Below are positions 1-7,604 of a DNA stretch of 64,000 bases, in pieces; positions within the stretch are counted from its first letter, which is position 1, and each line of letters opens with the position of its first letter. The translations under genes and the position numbers were made by a program. The notes under the pieces were generated by a model that did not search any database, was not told where the DNA came from, and saw only the letters and a program-made list of their open reading frames with translations. Origin of the DNA: Catellatospora sp. TT07R-123 (GTDB lineage: Bacteria; Actinomycetota; Actinomycetes; Mycobacteriales; Micromonosporaceae); the NCBI RefSeq assembly GCF_018327705.1, contig NZ_BNEM01000001.1:2108001-2172000 (forward strand), in the 5' to 3' direction.

Positions 1-1
1 C

Positions 2-925
2 ATCTCCCTCGGCCTGTGGCACAACTTCGGCCACGAGCGGCCCTGGCAGCGGCAGGCCGAGATCGTCCGGCGCGCCTTCGATCTCGGCATCACCCACTTC
101 GACCTGGCCAACAACTACGGCCCGCCGCCCGGCGCGGCCGAGGAGAACTTCGGCCGGATGCTCGCCACCGACCTGAAGCCGTACCGGGACGAGCTGGTCA
201 TCGCCACCAAGGCCGGATACGACATGTGGCCGGGCCCGTACGGCGAGTGGGGTTCGCGCAAGTACCTGACCGCCTCGCTGGACCAGTCGCTGAAGCGGAT
301 GGGCCTGGACTACGTCGACGTCTTCTACTCCCACCGCCTCGACCCGGACACTCCGCTGGAGGAGACGATGGGTGCGCTGGACGCGGCGGTGCGCGCGGGC
401 AAGGCCCTCTACGTGGGCATCTCGTCGTACCCGTCGGCGCAGACGCGGCAGGCCGCGGCGATCCTGAAGGACCTGGGCACGCCGCTGCTGATCCACCAGC
501 CGTCGTACTCGATGATCAACCGGTGGACGGAGCGGGACAGCCTGCTCGACGCCCTCGAAGAGGTCGGCGCGGGCTGCATCGCGTTCTCGCCGCTGGCGCA
601 GGGACTGCTGACCGACCGGTACCTGAACGGGGTGCCGGACGACTCGCGCATCCGCACCAGCCGGTTCCTCAACGAGGACGCGCTGACGCCGAGCAACCGG
701 GCCAAGGTCGAGGGCCTGAACGCGGTCGCGTCCCGGCGCGGGCAGTCGCTGGCGCAGCTCGCGCTGGCCTGGGCGCTGCGCGACGAGCGGATGACGTCGC
801 TGGTCATCGGCGCCTCCAGCATCAAGCAGCTGGAGGACAACGTCGCCGCCCTGGACAACCTGTCCTTCACCGCCGACGAGCTGGCCGAGATCGACCGCTT
901 CGCCACCGAGGCCGACATCGCCTGA
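2..925 (+). CDS. Aldo/keto reductase (5' end outside window)
   Basis: The reading frame is open from base 2, so the N-terminus is missing. Visible parts match the aldo/keto reductase fold: the strand with DLANNYG carries the catalytic Asp and Tyr, ATKAGY the Lys and FYSHRLD the His. The C-terminal LVIGASS segment binds the NADP phosphate in this family. The WPGPYGEWGSRKY stretch resembles the YghZ-type subgroup that reduces glyceraldehyde 3-phosphate and other small aldehydes. The substrate is an inference. A PAL-A palindrome begins 18 bp after the stop and may end transcription. Confidence 0.9.
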   Translation: MSLGLWHNFGHERPWQRQAEIVRRAFDLGITHFDLANNYGPPPGAAEENFGRMLATDLKPYRDELVIATKAGYDMWPGPYGEWGSRKYLTASLDQSLKRMGLDYVDVFYSHRLDPDTPLEETMGALDAAVRAGKALYVGISSYPSAQTRQAAAILKDLGTPLLIHQPSYSMINRWTERDSLLDALEEVGAGCIAFSPLAQGLLTDRYLNGVPDDSRIRTSRFLNEDALTPSNRAKVEGLNAVASRRGQSLAQLALAWALRDERMTSLVIGASSIKQLEDNVAALDNLSFTADELAEIDRFATEADIA

Positions 926-943
926 CCGCGATCAAGATCAGCT

Positions 944-1002
944 GAGTTGCCGGGCGATCGGGGGTATCGAGGTGCCGGATACCCCCGATTGCCCGGCAAC
1001 TC
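944..1002. repeat. PAL-A palindrome, copy 1
   Basis: Arms of 24 nt (944-967 and 979-1002) pair with one G.T mismatch around an 11-nt loop with GCC near its centre. The arms contain the family core TTGCCGGGCRATCGGG. It lies between two genes on the same strand. Confidence 0.85.
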
Positions 1003-1027
1003 GCGTGATCTGGGAACGGCGGTGCGT

Positions 1028-1033
1028 TAGCGT
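1028..1033 (+). promoter_or_regulatory. -10 box of a probable leaderless promoter
   Basis: TAGCGT lies 7 nt before the ATG at 1041. This spacing puts the transcription start at or next to the start codon. Confidence 0.5.
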
Positions 1034-1040
1034 GCCGGGC

Positions 1041-1751
1041 ATGGATGCGTGGCACGGGCTGGTCGAGCGGTACACGATCCTGTCGGTGGTGGTGGGATCG
1101 CGGGCGTACGGGCTGGACGGGCCGGACTCCGACACCGACCGGCGCGGGGTCTTCGCCGCCCCGACCAGGCTGTTCTGGCACCTGGACAAGCCGCCCACGC
1201 ACGTCGACGGGCCGCGCCACGAGGAGTTCTCCTGGGAGGTCGAGCGGCTGTGCGCGCTCGCGCTGACCGCGAACCCGACGGTGCTGGAATGCCTGTGGTC
1301 GCCGCTGGTGGAGCGGATCACGCCGCTGGGGCACCGGCTGCTGGCGGTGCGGGAGTCGTTCCTGTCGCAGCGGGCCGCCGACACGTACGGCCGCTACGCC
1401 GCCGACCAGTTCGCCAAGCTCACCGGCCACTTCGAACGTACCGGCGAGGTGCGCTGGAAGCAGGCGATGCACATGCTGCGGCTGCTGCGGGCGGGCTCGC
1501 ACGTGCTGGAGACCGGGCAGGTGCTGGTGGACGTACGCGACGAGCGCGACCTGCTGCTGTCGGTCAAGTGCGGCGAGCTGCCGTTCGAGCGGGTGCAGGC
1601 GATGGCGCGGGAGCGCACGGCGCGGCTGGCCGCGGCGGCCGCCGCACCGGTGCTGCCGGCCGAGCCGGACCGGGCCGCGATCGACGCGTTCCTGCTGGAG
1701 GTACGCGCGGCGGGCCTGGCCTGGACCGAACCGGCACCCACGTCCACCTGA
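1041..1751 (+). CDS. Nucleotidyltransferase of the COG3541 / RlaP type (first of a pair)
   Basis: A 236-residue polymerase-beta superfamily nucleotidyltransferase. The signature GSRAYGLDGPDSDTDRRGVF holds the GS motif and the two metal-binding Asp residues. The C-terminal half is helical and Leu/Ala-rich, as in this family. The open frame runs back to 972 through the PAL-A repeat, but ATG 1041 is preferred because a TAGCGT box sits 7 nt upstream and the fold starts there. Some relatives occur with RNA-repair ligases, but no ligase is seen here. The next gene is a diverged paralogue on the same strand. Substrate unknown. Confidence 0.75.
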   Translation: MDAWHGLVERYTILSVVVGSRAYGLDGPDSDTDRRGVFAAPTRLFWHLDKPPTHVDGPRHEEFSWEVERLCALALTANPTVLECLWSPLVERITPLGHRLLAVRESFLSQRAADTYGRYAADQFAKLTGHFERTGEVRWKQAMHMLRLLRAGSHVLETGQVLVDVRDERDLLLSVKCGELPFERVQAMARERTARLAAAAAAPVLPAEPDRAAIDAFLLEVRAAGLAWTEPAPTST

Positions 1752-1796
1752 ACCGGCGAATTCACGATGGCGGGGCGCGTCGTCAATACTTGGGCG

Positions 1797-2555
1797 ATGA
1801 CCACGATCGTGCCCGCCTGGACCGGTGACGTGGTCGCCGAACAGCCGTACCCGATGATCTTCGCGACCGTGAGCGGCGCGCACCTCTACGGCTTCGCCTC
1901 CGTCGACTCCGACGTCGACCTGCGCGGGGCGCACCTGCTGCCCCCGCGCGAGCTGGTGGGCCTGCGCCACGGCCCGGAGACGCTGTCGCACACCGGCGAC
2001 CGCGACGGCGTGGAGCTCGACCTGGTCACCCACGACCTGGCCAAGAGCTGCCGCCTGCTGCTGCGCCGCAGCGGCGACGTGCTGGAGCAGGTGACCTCGC
2101 CGCTGGTGATCCACACGACCGAGGTGCACGCCGAGCTGCTGTCACTGGTCCCGGGCTGCCTGTCCACCGGCTACGCCGACCACTACCTGGGCTTCGCCAC
2201 GTCGTCGCAACTGCTGTTCACCAAGACCGGCCGGCTCAAGGCCGCGCTCTACCTGCTGCGGGTGCTGTGCACCGGGCTGCACCTGATGCGCACCGGCACC
2301 GTCCAGGCCGACCTGACCCTGCTGTACGGCGACTGCGACCTGCCGTACGTGCCGGACCTGATCGCGGCCAAGCGCGAGGGCGAGCACCGCGTCCTCGGCG
2401 CCGACGCCGGACTGCCCGATCCGGACCGGATCCTGGCCGACACGGCCCGGCTGCGCGAGCAGCTGAACCAGGCCAAGGCCGACGCGAAGCTGCCCGCCCA
2501 GCCGACCGCCGCCGACGCCCTGCACGACCTGGTGGTCCGCGCCCGGCTGGGCTGA
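1797..2555 (+). CDS. Nucleotidyltransferase of the COG3541 / RlaP type (second of a pair)
   Basis: A 252-residue paralogue of the upstream gene. It carries SGAHLYGFASVDSDVDLRG, with the Ser-Gly start of the active site and the Asp-x-Asp pair, and the family's segment with GRLKAALYLLRVLCTGLHL. ATG 1797 is chosen because the signature follows in the usual position; an in-frame ATG at 1767 would add ten weakly supported residues. It ends in front of a strong hairpin (2578-2611) shared with the converging small gene. Tandem paralogues in one genome suggest different substrates or a heteromer; both ideas are inference. Confidence 0.72.
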   Translation: MTTIVPAWTGDVVAEQPYPMIFATVSGAHLYGFASVDSDVDLRGAHLLPPRELVGLRHGPETLSHTGDRDGVELDLVTHDLAKSCRLLLRRSGDVLEQVTSPLVIHTTEVHAELLSLVPGCLSTGYADHYLGFATSSQLLFTKTGRLKAALYLLRVLCTGLHLMRTGTVQADLTLLYGDCDLPYVPDLIAAKREGEHRVLGADAGLPDPDRILADTARLREQLNQAKADAKLPAQPTAADALHDLVVRARLG

Positions 2556-2577
2556 GCCGAAGCCGGGGCGCGAAAAA

Positions 2578-2611
2578 GGCGGTGTGCACCACGGGGGAAG
2601 TGCACACCGCC
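2578..2611. terminator. Bidirectional hairpin terminator
   Basis: Twelve-bp perfect arms (GGCGGTGTGCAC and its complement, 2578-2589 and 2600-2611) around a 10-nt loop. It sits between two converging genes. Confidence 0.75.
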
Positions 2612-2631
2612 CGACCATGGGGCGCCGGGTG

Positions 2632-2811
2632 TCAGCGGCGGCGCCAGGACCGCCCGCGTACGTAGCCGCCCGCACCGGCCATGTGCAGGGCGAGGAACAG
2701 CAGGCCCGCGGTGACCAGAGTGGTCGGCGTGAACAGGCTGCCGATGCTCTCGTTGACCAGGTCCAGCAGCAGTGCGAGGCCGAACAGGATCGCGGCGATG
2801 ACGGCGAACAT
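2632..2811 (-). CDS. Small membrane protein, 59 aa
   Basis: A 59-codon gene that I found by reading the minus strand. The product begins MFAVIAAILFGLALLLDLVN, has a second hydrophobic helix (VTAGLLFLALHMAG) and ends in a basic tail (VRGRSWRRR). This predicts two membrane helices joined by a short loop, with the Arg tail probably cytoplasmic. GGGAG stands at ribosome-binding distance before the ATG, and the stop lies 20 bp from the shared terminator hairpin. Similar two-helix proteins are common and uncharacterised in actinomycetes. No function is assigned. Confidence 0.6.
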   Translation of the reverse strand: MFAVIAAILFGLALLLDLVNESIGSLFTPTTLVTAGLLFLALHMAGAGGYVRGRSWRRR

Positions 2812-2905
2812 CTCTATCTCCCGAGGGGTGACGGTCCATTCCTGCCCCCTTGATGACCCACCCGCCCCGCTCGTAAACCCGCCCCGGGCATGTGATCATC
2901 GGCGG

Positions 2906-3673
2906 ATGCCGGTACACAGCGTGCACGATCGGGACGAGCTGGCCGAACTGCTGGGGCGCGACCCGGCCCGGTACGCCTACCAGCTCGGCGACCTGGACGA
3001 CTTCTTCTGGCCGTACACCACCTGGTATCGCCGCGACGACGCGCTCGCGCTGGTCTACCACGGCGGCGGCCTGCCCACCCTGCTCGCCTTCGACCCGGCC
3101 GGGCCCGGCTCGGTCGGACCGCTGCTGCGCGAGCTGCTGCCGCTGCTGCCCCGCCGCCTCTACGCCCACCTGTCCCCCGGCGCCGACCGGGTGCTCGCCG
3201 AGGGCTACCGGCTCGAATCCGGCGGCCCGCACCTGAAGATGGCGCTGACCGACCCGGCCGCGCTGCACGCCGCGGAGCCGCTCGGGGACGTGCTCGGTCC
3301 GGCCGACCTGCCCGAACTGTCCAAGCTCTACGCCGAGGCCTACCCCGGCAACTGGTTCGACCGGCGGATGCTGGAGACCGGGCAGTACGTCGGGGTGCGC
3401 CGCGACGGCCGCCTGCTGGCCGTGGCCGGAGTCCACGTCTGGTCCCCGGCATACCGGGTGAGCGCGCTGGGCAACGTCACCACCCATCCCGACGTACGCG
3501 GGCAGGGCCTGGCCCGGGGCGCGGTCGCGGCGCTGTGCCGCCTGCTGCGCGAGACCGTCGACCACGTGACGCTCAACGTGCACGCCGACAACGCCGCCGC
3601 GCTGGCCCTCTACGGGCGGCTGGGCTTCACCACGATCGCCGAGTACGCGGAGTTCGCCTGCGTAGCGCGTTGA
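2906..3673 (+). CDS. GNAT family N-acetyltransferase
   Basis: A 255-residue protein. The C-terminal half is a typical GNAT fold: GNVTTHPDVRGQGLARGAV contains the acetyl-CoA binding motif A (Q/RxxGxG/A type), followed by VTLNVHADNAAALALYGRLGF, motif B. The N-terminal half (YAYQLGDLDDFFWPYTTWY) matches the extra domain of two-part acetyltransferases. ATG 2906 is chosen because upstream codons to 2681 lie opposite the small membrane protein gene and look non-coding. Acceptor substrate unknown. Confidence 0.8.
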   Translation: MPVHSVHDRDELAELLGRDPARYAYQLGDLDDFFWPYTTWYRRDDALALVYHGGGLPTLLAFDPAGPGSVGPLLRELLPLLPRRLYAHLSPGADRVLAEGYRLESGGPHLKMALTDPAALHAAEPLGDVLGPADLPELSKLYAEAYPGNWFDRRMLETGQYVGVRRDGRLLAVAGVHVWSPAYRVSALGNVTTHPDVRGQGLARGAVAALCRLLRETVDHVTLNVHADNAAALALYGRLGFTTIAEYAEFACVAR

Positions 3674-3745
3674 CGCGGCCCGGACCGCCCTCCTACGATC
3701 TTGCCGCGAGCCGATGTTCGATTACGTTTGATCGGGTGTGAATCT

Positions 3746-5857
3746 GTGACTGCTGCTGACGAGCCGGTGCTGCTGCGCGCCGCCGGGGTGGGCGTCGTGC
3801 TGGACGCGACCGGTCCCGGGCTGCCCCGGGTGCTGCACTGGGGTGCCGACCCCGGCGAGGACGTGACGGACCTGCTCGCGGCCGGGCAGTCGGTGTACCC
3901 GCACCAGCCGCTGGGCGCGAGCCTGCTGCCCGCGCAGGCGCAGCAGTGGGCCGGGCGGCCCGCGCTGGCCGGGCACCGCGACGGGACGTACCCCCATCTG
4001 CGGTTGCTGCGCACCGCGCCGGTCGCGGTCACGACCGACCCCCGCGGGGGCGGCACGGTGACCGTCGAGACCGCCGACGCCGACGCCGGAGTGCGGCTGC
4101 GCACCGAGCTCGAACTCACCCCGCAGGGCGTGCTGCGGCTGCGGCACGCGGTCACCGGCAGCGGACCCGGGGTGTACACCGTGGACGGGCTGCTGTGCCT
4201 GCTGCCCGTGCCCGCCGACGCGGTCGAGGTGCTGGACTTCACCGGGCGCTGGTCGCGCGAGCGGGTGCCGCAGCGCAGCGCGTTCGGGCACCAGACGATC
4301 GCGCACGAGAGCCGCCGGGGGCGCACCGGGTTCGACGCCGCGCCGTTCTTCGTGGCCGGGACCGCCGGGTTCGGATTCCGGCACGGGCAGGTGTGGGGCG
4401 TGCACGTCGGCTGGAGCGGCGACCACACGCAGCTCGCGCAGCGCACCGTGGACGGCGACGGGGTGCTCGGCGGCGGCGAGCTGCTGGGCGCCGGAGAGGT
4501 CCGGCTGCGCGACGGCGAGACGTACACGACGCCGTGGGCGTACTTCAGCCACTCGGCGTCGGGCCTGGACGGGCTGTCCGACGCGGTGCACGCCTGGCTG
4601 CGGGCCCGCGACGGCCACCCGCGCACGCCCCGGCCGGTCACCCTCAACACCTGGGAGGCCGTCTACTTCGACCACGACCTGGACCGGCTGACCGCGCTGG
4701 CCCGCACCGCCGCCGAACTCGGCGTGGAGCGGTTCGTGCTGGACGACGGCTGGTTCCTGGGCCGCCGCGACGACACCGCCGGGCTCGGCGACTGGCAGGT
4801 CGATCCGGGGGTATGGCCGGACGGCCTGCACCCGCTGGTCGACGAGGTGCGGCGGCTGGGCATGCAGTTCGGGCTCTGGGTCGAACCCGAGATGATCAAC
4901 CCGGACTCCGAGCTGGCCCGCGCCCACCCCGACTGGTTCCTGGCCGCACCCGACCGGCTGCCCCTGAACTGGCGGCACCAGCAGGTGCTCGACGTGGCCC
5001 GGCCCGAGGTCTCGGCGTACCTGCTGGAACGGCTCGACGCGCTGGTCACCGAGTACCGGCCGGACTACCTCAAGTGGGACCACAACCGGGACCTGGTCGA
5101 GGCGGTGCACGACGGGGCGGCGGGAGTGCACGCGCAGACGGCCGCGGCGTACGCGCTGCTCGACGCGCTGCGGCAGCGCCACCCCGCCCTGGAGATCGAG
5201 TCGTGCTCGTCCGGCGGCGCCCGCGTCGACCTGGGCGTGCTCGCCCGCACCGACCGGGTGTGGGCCTCGGACAACAACGACCCGCTGGAACGGCAGCACC
5301 TCCAGCGCTGGACCGGGCTGCTGCTGCCGCCGGAGCTGATGGGCTGCCATGTCGGGCCGCCCGTGTCGCACACCAACGGCCGGGCCGCGAGCCTCACCTT
5401 CCGCTGCGTGACCGCGCTGTTCGGGCACGCCGGCATCGAGTGGGACGTCACCGGCTGCGACGAGGGCGAGCGCGCGGCGCTGGCGGCGTGGATCGCGGCG
5501 TACCGGCGGCTGCGCGGGCTGCTGCACACCGGCCGCACCGTCCGGGCCGACCACCCCGACCCGTCGGCGCACCTGTACGGCGTGGTCGCCGCCGACGGCG
5601 GGCACGCGCTGTTCGCGTACGCCCAGCTCACCGCCAGCGCGTACGACGGCGCGACCCGGCTGCGGCTGCCCGGCCTGGACCCGCGCGCCCGCTACCGGGT
5701 CGGCCTGGTGCCCGAACTGCCCGTCCCCCGCGTATGGGCGCAGGACTGGTCGCCGCAGCTCACCCTCACCGGCGCGGCGCTGGCCGGGCACGGGCTCGCC
5801 GCACCGCTGCTGCGCCCGGCCGACGGGTTCGTGCTGGAGCTGCACCGGGTCGACTGA
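3746..5857 (+). CDS. Alpha-galactosidase, glycoside hydrolase family 36
   Basis: A 703-residue cytoplasmic-type protein with no signal peptide. It has a beta-sandwich N-terminal domain to about residue 290, then a TIM barrel. FVLDDGWFLGRRDD is the family's start-of-barrel motif, YLKWDHNRDL holds the nucleophile Asp, and SDNNDPLERQ holds the acid/base Asp. GLWVEPEMINPDSEL is also diagnostic. The enzyme releases terminal alpha-galactose from melibiose/raffinose-type sugars. The GTG at 3746 is taken as start; a TTG at 3701 is in frame but lacks support. No sugar transporter is adjacent, so uptake must be encoded elsewhere. Confidence 0.92.
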   Translation: MTAADEPVLLRAAGVGVVLDATGPGLPRVLHWGADPGEDVTDLLAAGQSVYPHQPLGASLLPAQAQQWAGRPALAGHRDGTYPHLRLLRTAPVAVTTDPRGGGTVTVETADADAGVRLRTELELTPQGVLRLRHAVTGSGPGVYTVDGLLCLLPVPADAVEVLDFTGRWSRERVPQRSAFGHQTIAHESRRGRTGFDAAPFFVAGTAGFGFRHGQVWGVHVGWSGDHTQLAQRTVDGDGVLGGGELLGAGEVRLRDGETYTTPWAYFSHSASGLDGLSDAVHAWLRARDGHPRTPRPVTLNTWEAVYFDHDLDRLTALARTAAELGVERFVLDDGWFLGRRDDTAGLGDWQVDPGVWPDGLHPLVDEVRRLGMQFGLWVEPEMINPDSELARAHPDWFLAAPDRLPLNWRHQQVLDVARPEVSAYLLERLDALVTEYRPDYLKWDHNRDLVEAVHDGAAGVHAQTAAAYALLDALRQRHPALEIESCSSGGARVDLGVLARTDRVWASDNNDPLERQHLQRWTGLLLPPELMGCHVGPPVSHTNGRAASLTFRCVTALFGHAGIEWDVTGCDEGERAALAAWIAAYRRLRGLLHTGRTVRADHPDPSAHLYGVVAADGGHALFAYAQLTASAYDGATRLRLPGLDPRARYRVGLVPELPVPRVWAQDWSPQLTLTGAALAGHGLAAPLLRPADGFVLELHRVD

Positions 5858-5877
5858 CCGGGCCGAGCTGGCAAGCT

Positions 5878-5925
5878 TTGCTCGCGACCTTGCTCGCGAC
5901 CTTGCTCGCGACCTTGCTCGCGGTC
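5878..5925. repeat. Four-unit 12-bp tandem repeat
   Basis: TTGCTCGCGACC is repeated exactly three times, with a fourth unit ending GGTC. Two degenerate TTGCGGTC units follow to about 5950. It lies between the GH36 gene and the VOC gene. Confidence 0.9.
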
Positions 5926-5967
5926 GGGCTTGCGGTCGGGTTTGCGGTCGGTGTCGGAGGTTCCTTG

Positions 5968-5973
5968 TATCGT
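5968..5973 (+). promoter_or_regulatory. -10 box of a probable leaderless promoter
   Basis: TATCGT sits 8 nt before the GTG at 5982. No ribosome-binding site is seen next to that start. Confidence 0.45.
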
Positions 5974-5981
5974 CACCGACC

Positions 5982-6332
5982 GTGACGAGGATCGGATCGG
6001 CCTTCCTGCCCGTACGCGACCCGGCCGCCGCGGCGGCGTGGTTCGAGCGCGCCTTCGACCTGGGGCGGCAGTCGGTGGACGAGTGGTCCGCCGTGCTCGT
6101 GGACGCCGACGGCGGGCGGCTCACCCTGCTCGGACCGGCCAGCGGCGTCAAGGCCCAGCCGGGCCTGCCGTGGGCCACCCACAACCTGGTCGTGGACGAC
6201 CTCGACGCGGTGCACGCCCGGCTGGACGGCGAGGGCCAGCCGGTGACCGAACTGACCGGCGACCCCGGGGTCTGCCGCTTCTTCACCGTGCCCGACCTGG
6301 ACGGCAACCTCCTCCTGGTCGTAGACCGCTAA
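5982..6332 (+). CDS. VOC (glyoxalase/bleomycin-resistance fold) protein
   Basis: A 116-residue single-domain VOC protein. FLPVRDPAAAAAWFERAFDL opens the first beta-alpha-beta-beta-beta unit and FFTVPDLDGNLLLVVDR closes the second with the usual D-x-x-G-N pattern. The family includes dioxygenases, isomerases and drug-binding proteins. Metal ligands are not conserved enough here to choose among them. It starts with GTG 5982, downstream of a TATCGT box. Confidence 0.8.
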   Translation: MTRIGSAFLPVRDPAAAAAWFERAFDLGRQSVDEWSAVLVDADGGRLTLLGPASGVKAQPGLPWATHNLVVDDLDAVHARLDGEGQPVTELTGDPGVCRFFTVPDLDGNLLLVVDR

Positions 6333-6381
6333 CCCCTCACCCCACCGCCCACCCCCGCCGCCCACCCCCGCCGCCAACCGC

Positions 6382-6452
6382 AACGCCTCACCGCGTAACG
6401 CCTCACCGCGTAACGCCTCACCGCGTAACGCCTCACCGCGTAACGCCTCACC
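6382..6452. repeat. 15-bp tandem repeat array
   Basis: AACGCCTCACCGCGT occurs four times exactly (6382-6441), followed by a partial fifth unit. It occupies part of the 313-bp gene-free gap 6333-6645; the rest of that gap holds the PAL-D palindrome and C-rich low-complexity DNA. Confidence 0.9.
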
Positions 6453-6520
6453 TCACCGCGCCGCGCCTCACCGCGCTGCGCTGCGGCCGATCCGGCACAC
6501 GCTGCCACCGGCGTGGAAGG

Positions 6521-6592
6521 GCAAAGATCCGAAATCGTGGACGCTGGGTGTCGCTATAGCAGCACCCAGCGTCCACGATTTCGGATCTTTGC
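6521..6592. repeat. PAL-D palindrome, copy 1 (72 bp, perfect 30-bp arms)
   Basis: Arms 6521-6550 and 6563-6592 are perfect complements around the 12-nt loop TCGCTATAGCAG. The arm-loop core GGTGTCGC-N4-GCAGCACC is shared with the copy inside the gene at 36989-38389. It stands between converging genes and could also end transcription. Confidence 0.9.
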
Positions 6593-6645
6593 GAGCGCCC
6601 ACCCGGCCGGAGGCTGGCCAGGCGGGCGCTGTGGGCCGGCGGCGG

Positions 6646-7347
6646 TCAGGCCGCCGGGTCGGCGGCGACGGTCTCGGCCACCGATGCCGCGTCGGCGCCG
6701 GTGGGCAGTGCCGTGGTCGCGGGGGCCGCCGAGGTCGTGGAGGCCGCCGTGGTCGCCGGAGCCGCCGTGGTCGCCGGAGCCGCCGGGGACGCGGAGGTCG
6801 CCGGGGACGCGGAGGTCGCCGGGGACGCGGAGGTCGCCGGGGACGCGGAAGTCGCCGGGGACGCGGAAGTCGCCGGGGACGCGGAGGTCGCCGGGGACGC
6901 CGGGGACGCCGTCGTGACGGCGACGCGGGTTGGGGTTGTGCCCGTGTAGGCGCCGGTCACGCGGACGGTGAGCACGCCCGCGTCGTAGCCTGCCTGGACC
7001 GCGGCGGCGTCTACGTGCGCGGGGAGCCGGAAGGTGCGTCGGAACGAGCCGTAGCGGACCTCGCGCAGGCCGAAGCTGACGCGCTGCTGCTCGGCGCGCT
7101 CGTCGCGGCGCTCGCCGCTGATCACCAGGCGGCCGCGGTCGACCTCGACCGCGACGTCGTTGGCGGCGTCCACTCCGGGCAGTTCGACGCGGACGACCGC
7201 GTCGTCGCCCTCGCGGACGATCTCGGCCGCCGGGACGAAGGCGGTCGCCGCGGCCGCGGGGCGCGCGGCGGGGGCGAAGGCGTGGCGTACCAGGGCGTCG
7301 AACTCGGCGAAGGGGTCGCGCCGGGTCCACAGCGAAACGGTGCTCAT
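6646..7347 (-). CDS. Hsp20 / alpha-crystallin small heat-shock protein with repeat tail
   Basis: A 233-residue protein, much longer than the usual 140-150. Residues about 40-135 form the alpha-crystallin domain (VELPGVDAANDVAVEVDRG, LVISGERR, YGSFRRTFRLP, GVLTVRV). After about residue 145 the C-terminal IxI anchor region is replaced by an Ala/Ser/Pro/Thr-rich tail with six exact SPATSA units encoded by 18-bp DNA repeats. The chaperone binds unfolding proteins. A HAIR-like inverted repeat upstream suggests HspR control. A GAGGAGA ribosome-binding site precedes the ATG. Confidence 0.9.
   Translation of the reverse strand: MSTVSLWTRRDPFAEFDALVRHAFAPAARPAAAATAFVPAAEIVREGDDAVVRVELPGVDAANDVAVEVDRGRLVISGERRDERAEQQRVSFGLREVRYGSFRRTFRLPAHVDAAAVQAGYDAGVLTVRVTGAYTGTTPTRVAVTTASPASPATSASPATSASPATSASPATSASPATSASPATSASPAAPATTAAPATTAASTTSAAPATTALPTGADAASVAETVAADPAA
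6782..6889. repeat. Six-unit 18-bp tandem repeat inside the hsp20 gene
   Basis: Units read GCCGGGGACGCGGAGGTC, with two units carrying GAA instead of GAG. They encode the SPATSA tail of the small heat-shock protein. Confidence 0.9.
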
Positions 7348-7400
7348 GACGTTCTCCTCAGGTCGGATCGCCGGCCGTCGTGAACCGACACTCTCTCAAA

Positions 7401-7421
7401 CTTGAGTCGGGTCGACTCAAT
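7401..7421. promoter_or_regulatory. HAIR-type HspR operator
   Basis: CTTGAGT-N7-ACTCAAT. The HspR-associated inverted repeat consensus is CTTGAGT-N7-ACTCAAG, so only the last base differs. It lies 54 bp upstream of the hsp20 start, the expected position for repression of heat-shock genes. Confidence 0.8.
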
Positions 7422-7494
7422 TCCCATCCCCGCCCCCACTCCCCTGTGTCCCCCACCACCCCGCGTCCCCCACCACCCCGCGGCCGTCCGCCGA

Positions 7495-7549
7495 GTTGCC
7501 GGGCATTCGGGTGTATCCGGGCCCGTGATACGCCCGATTGCCCGGCAAC
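7495..7549. repeat. PAL-A palindrome, copy 2
   Basis: Arms 7495-7516 and 7528-7549 with two mismatches and an 11-nt loop (CCGGGCCCGTG). It lies between divergent genes, so it cannot serve only as a terminator. Confidence 0.85.
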
Positions 7550-7604
7550 ATGGACCGGAGTGGAGCGCGAGGACGAGGACGAGGGCTAGGGAGAGGGCGG
7601 GGCG

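Noticed and set aside
3722-6307. A long minus-strand open frame opposite the GH36 gene
   Set aside because: High-GC shadow frame with no motif; the plus strand has the full GH36 signature set.
6382-6452. 15-bp array as a CRISPR
   Set aside because: Units are directly adjacent, without spacers, and no cas gene is near.
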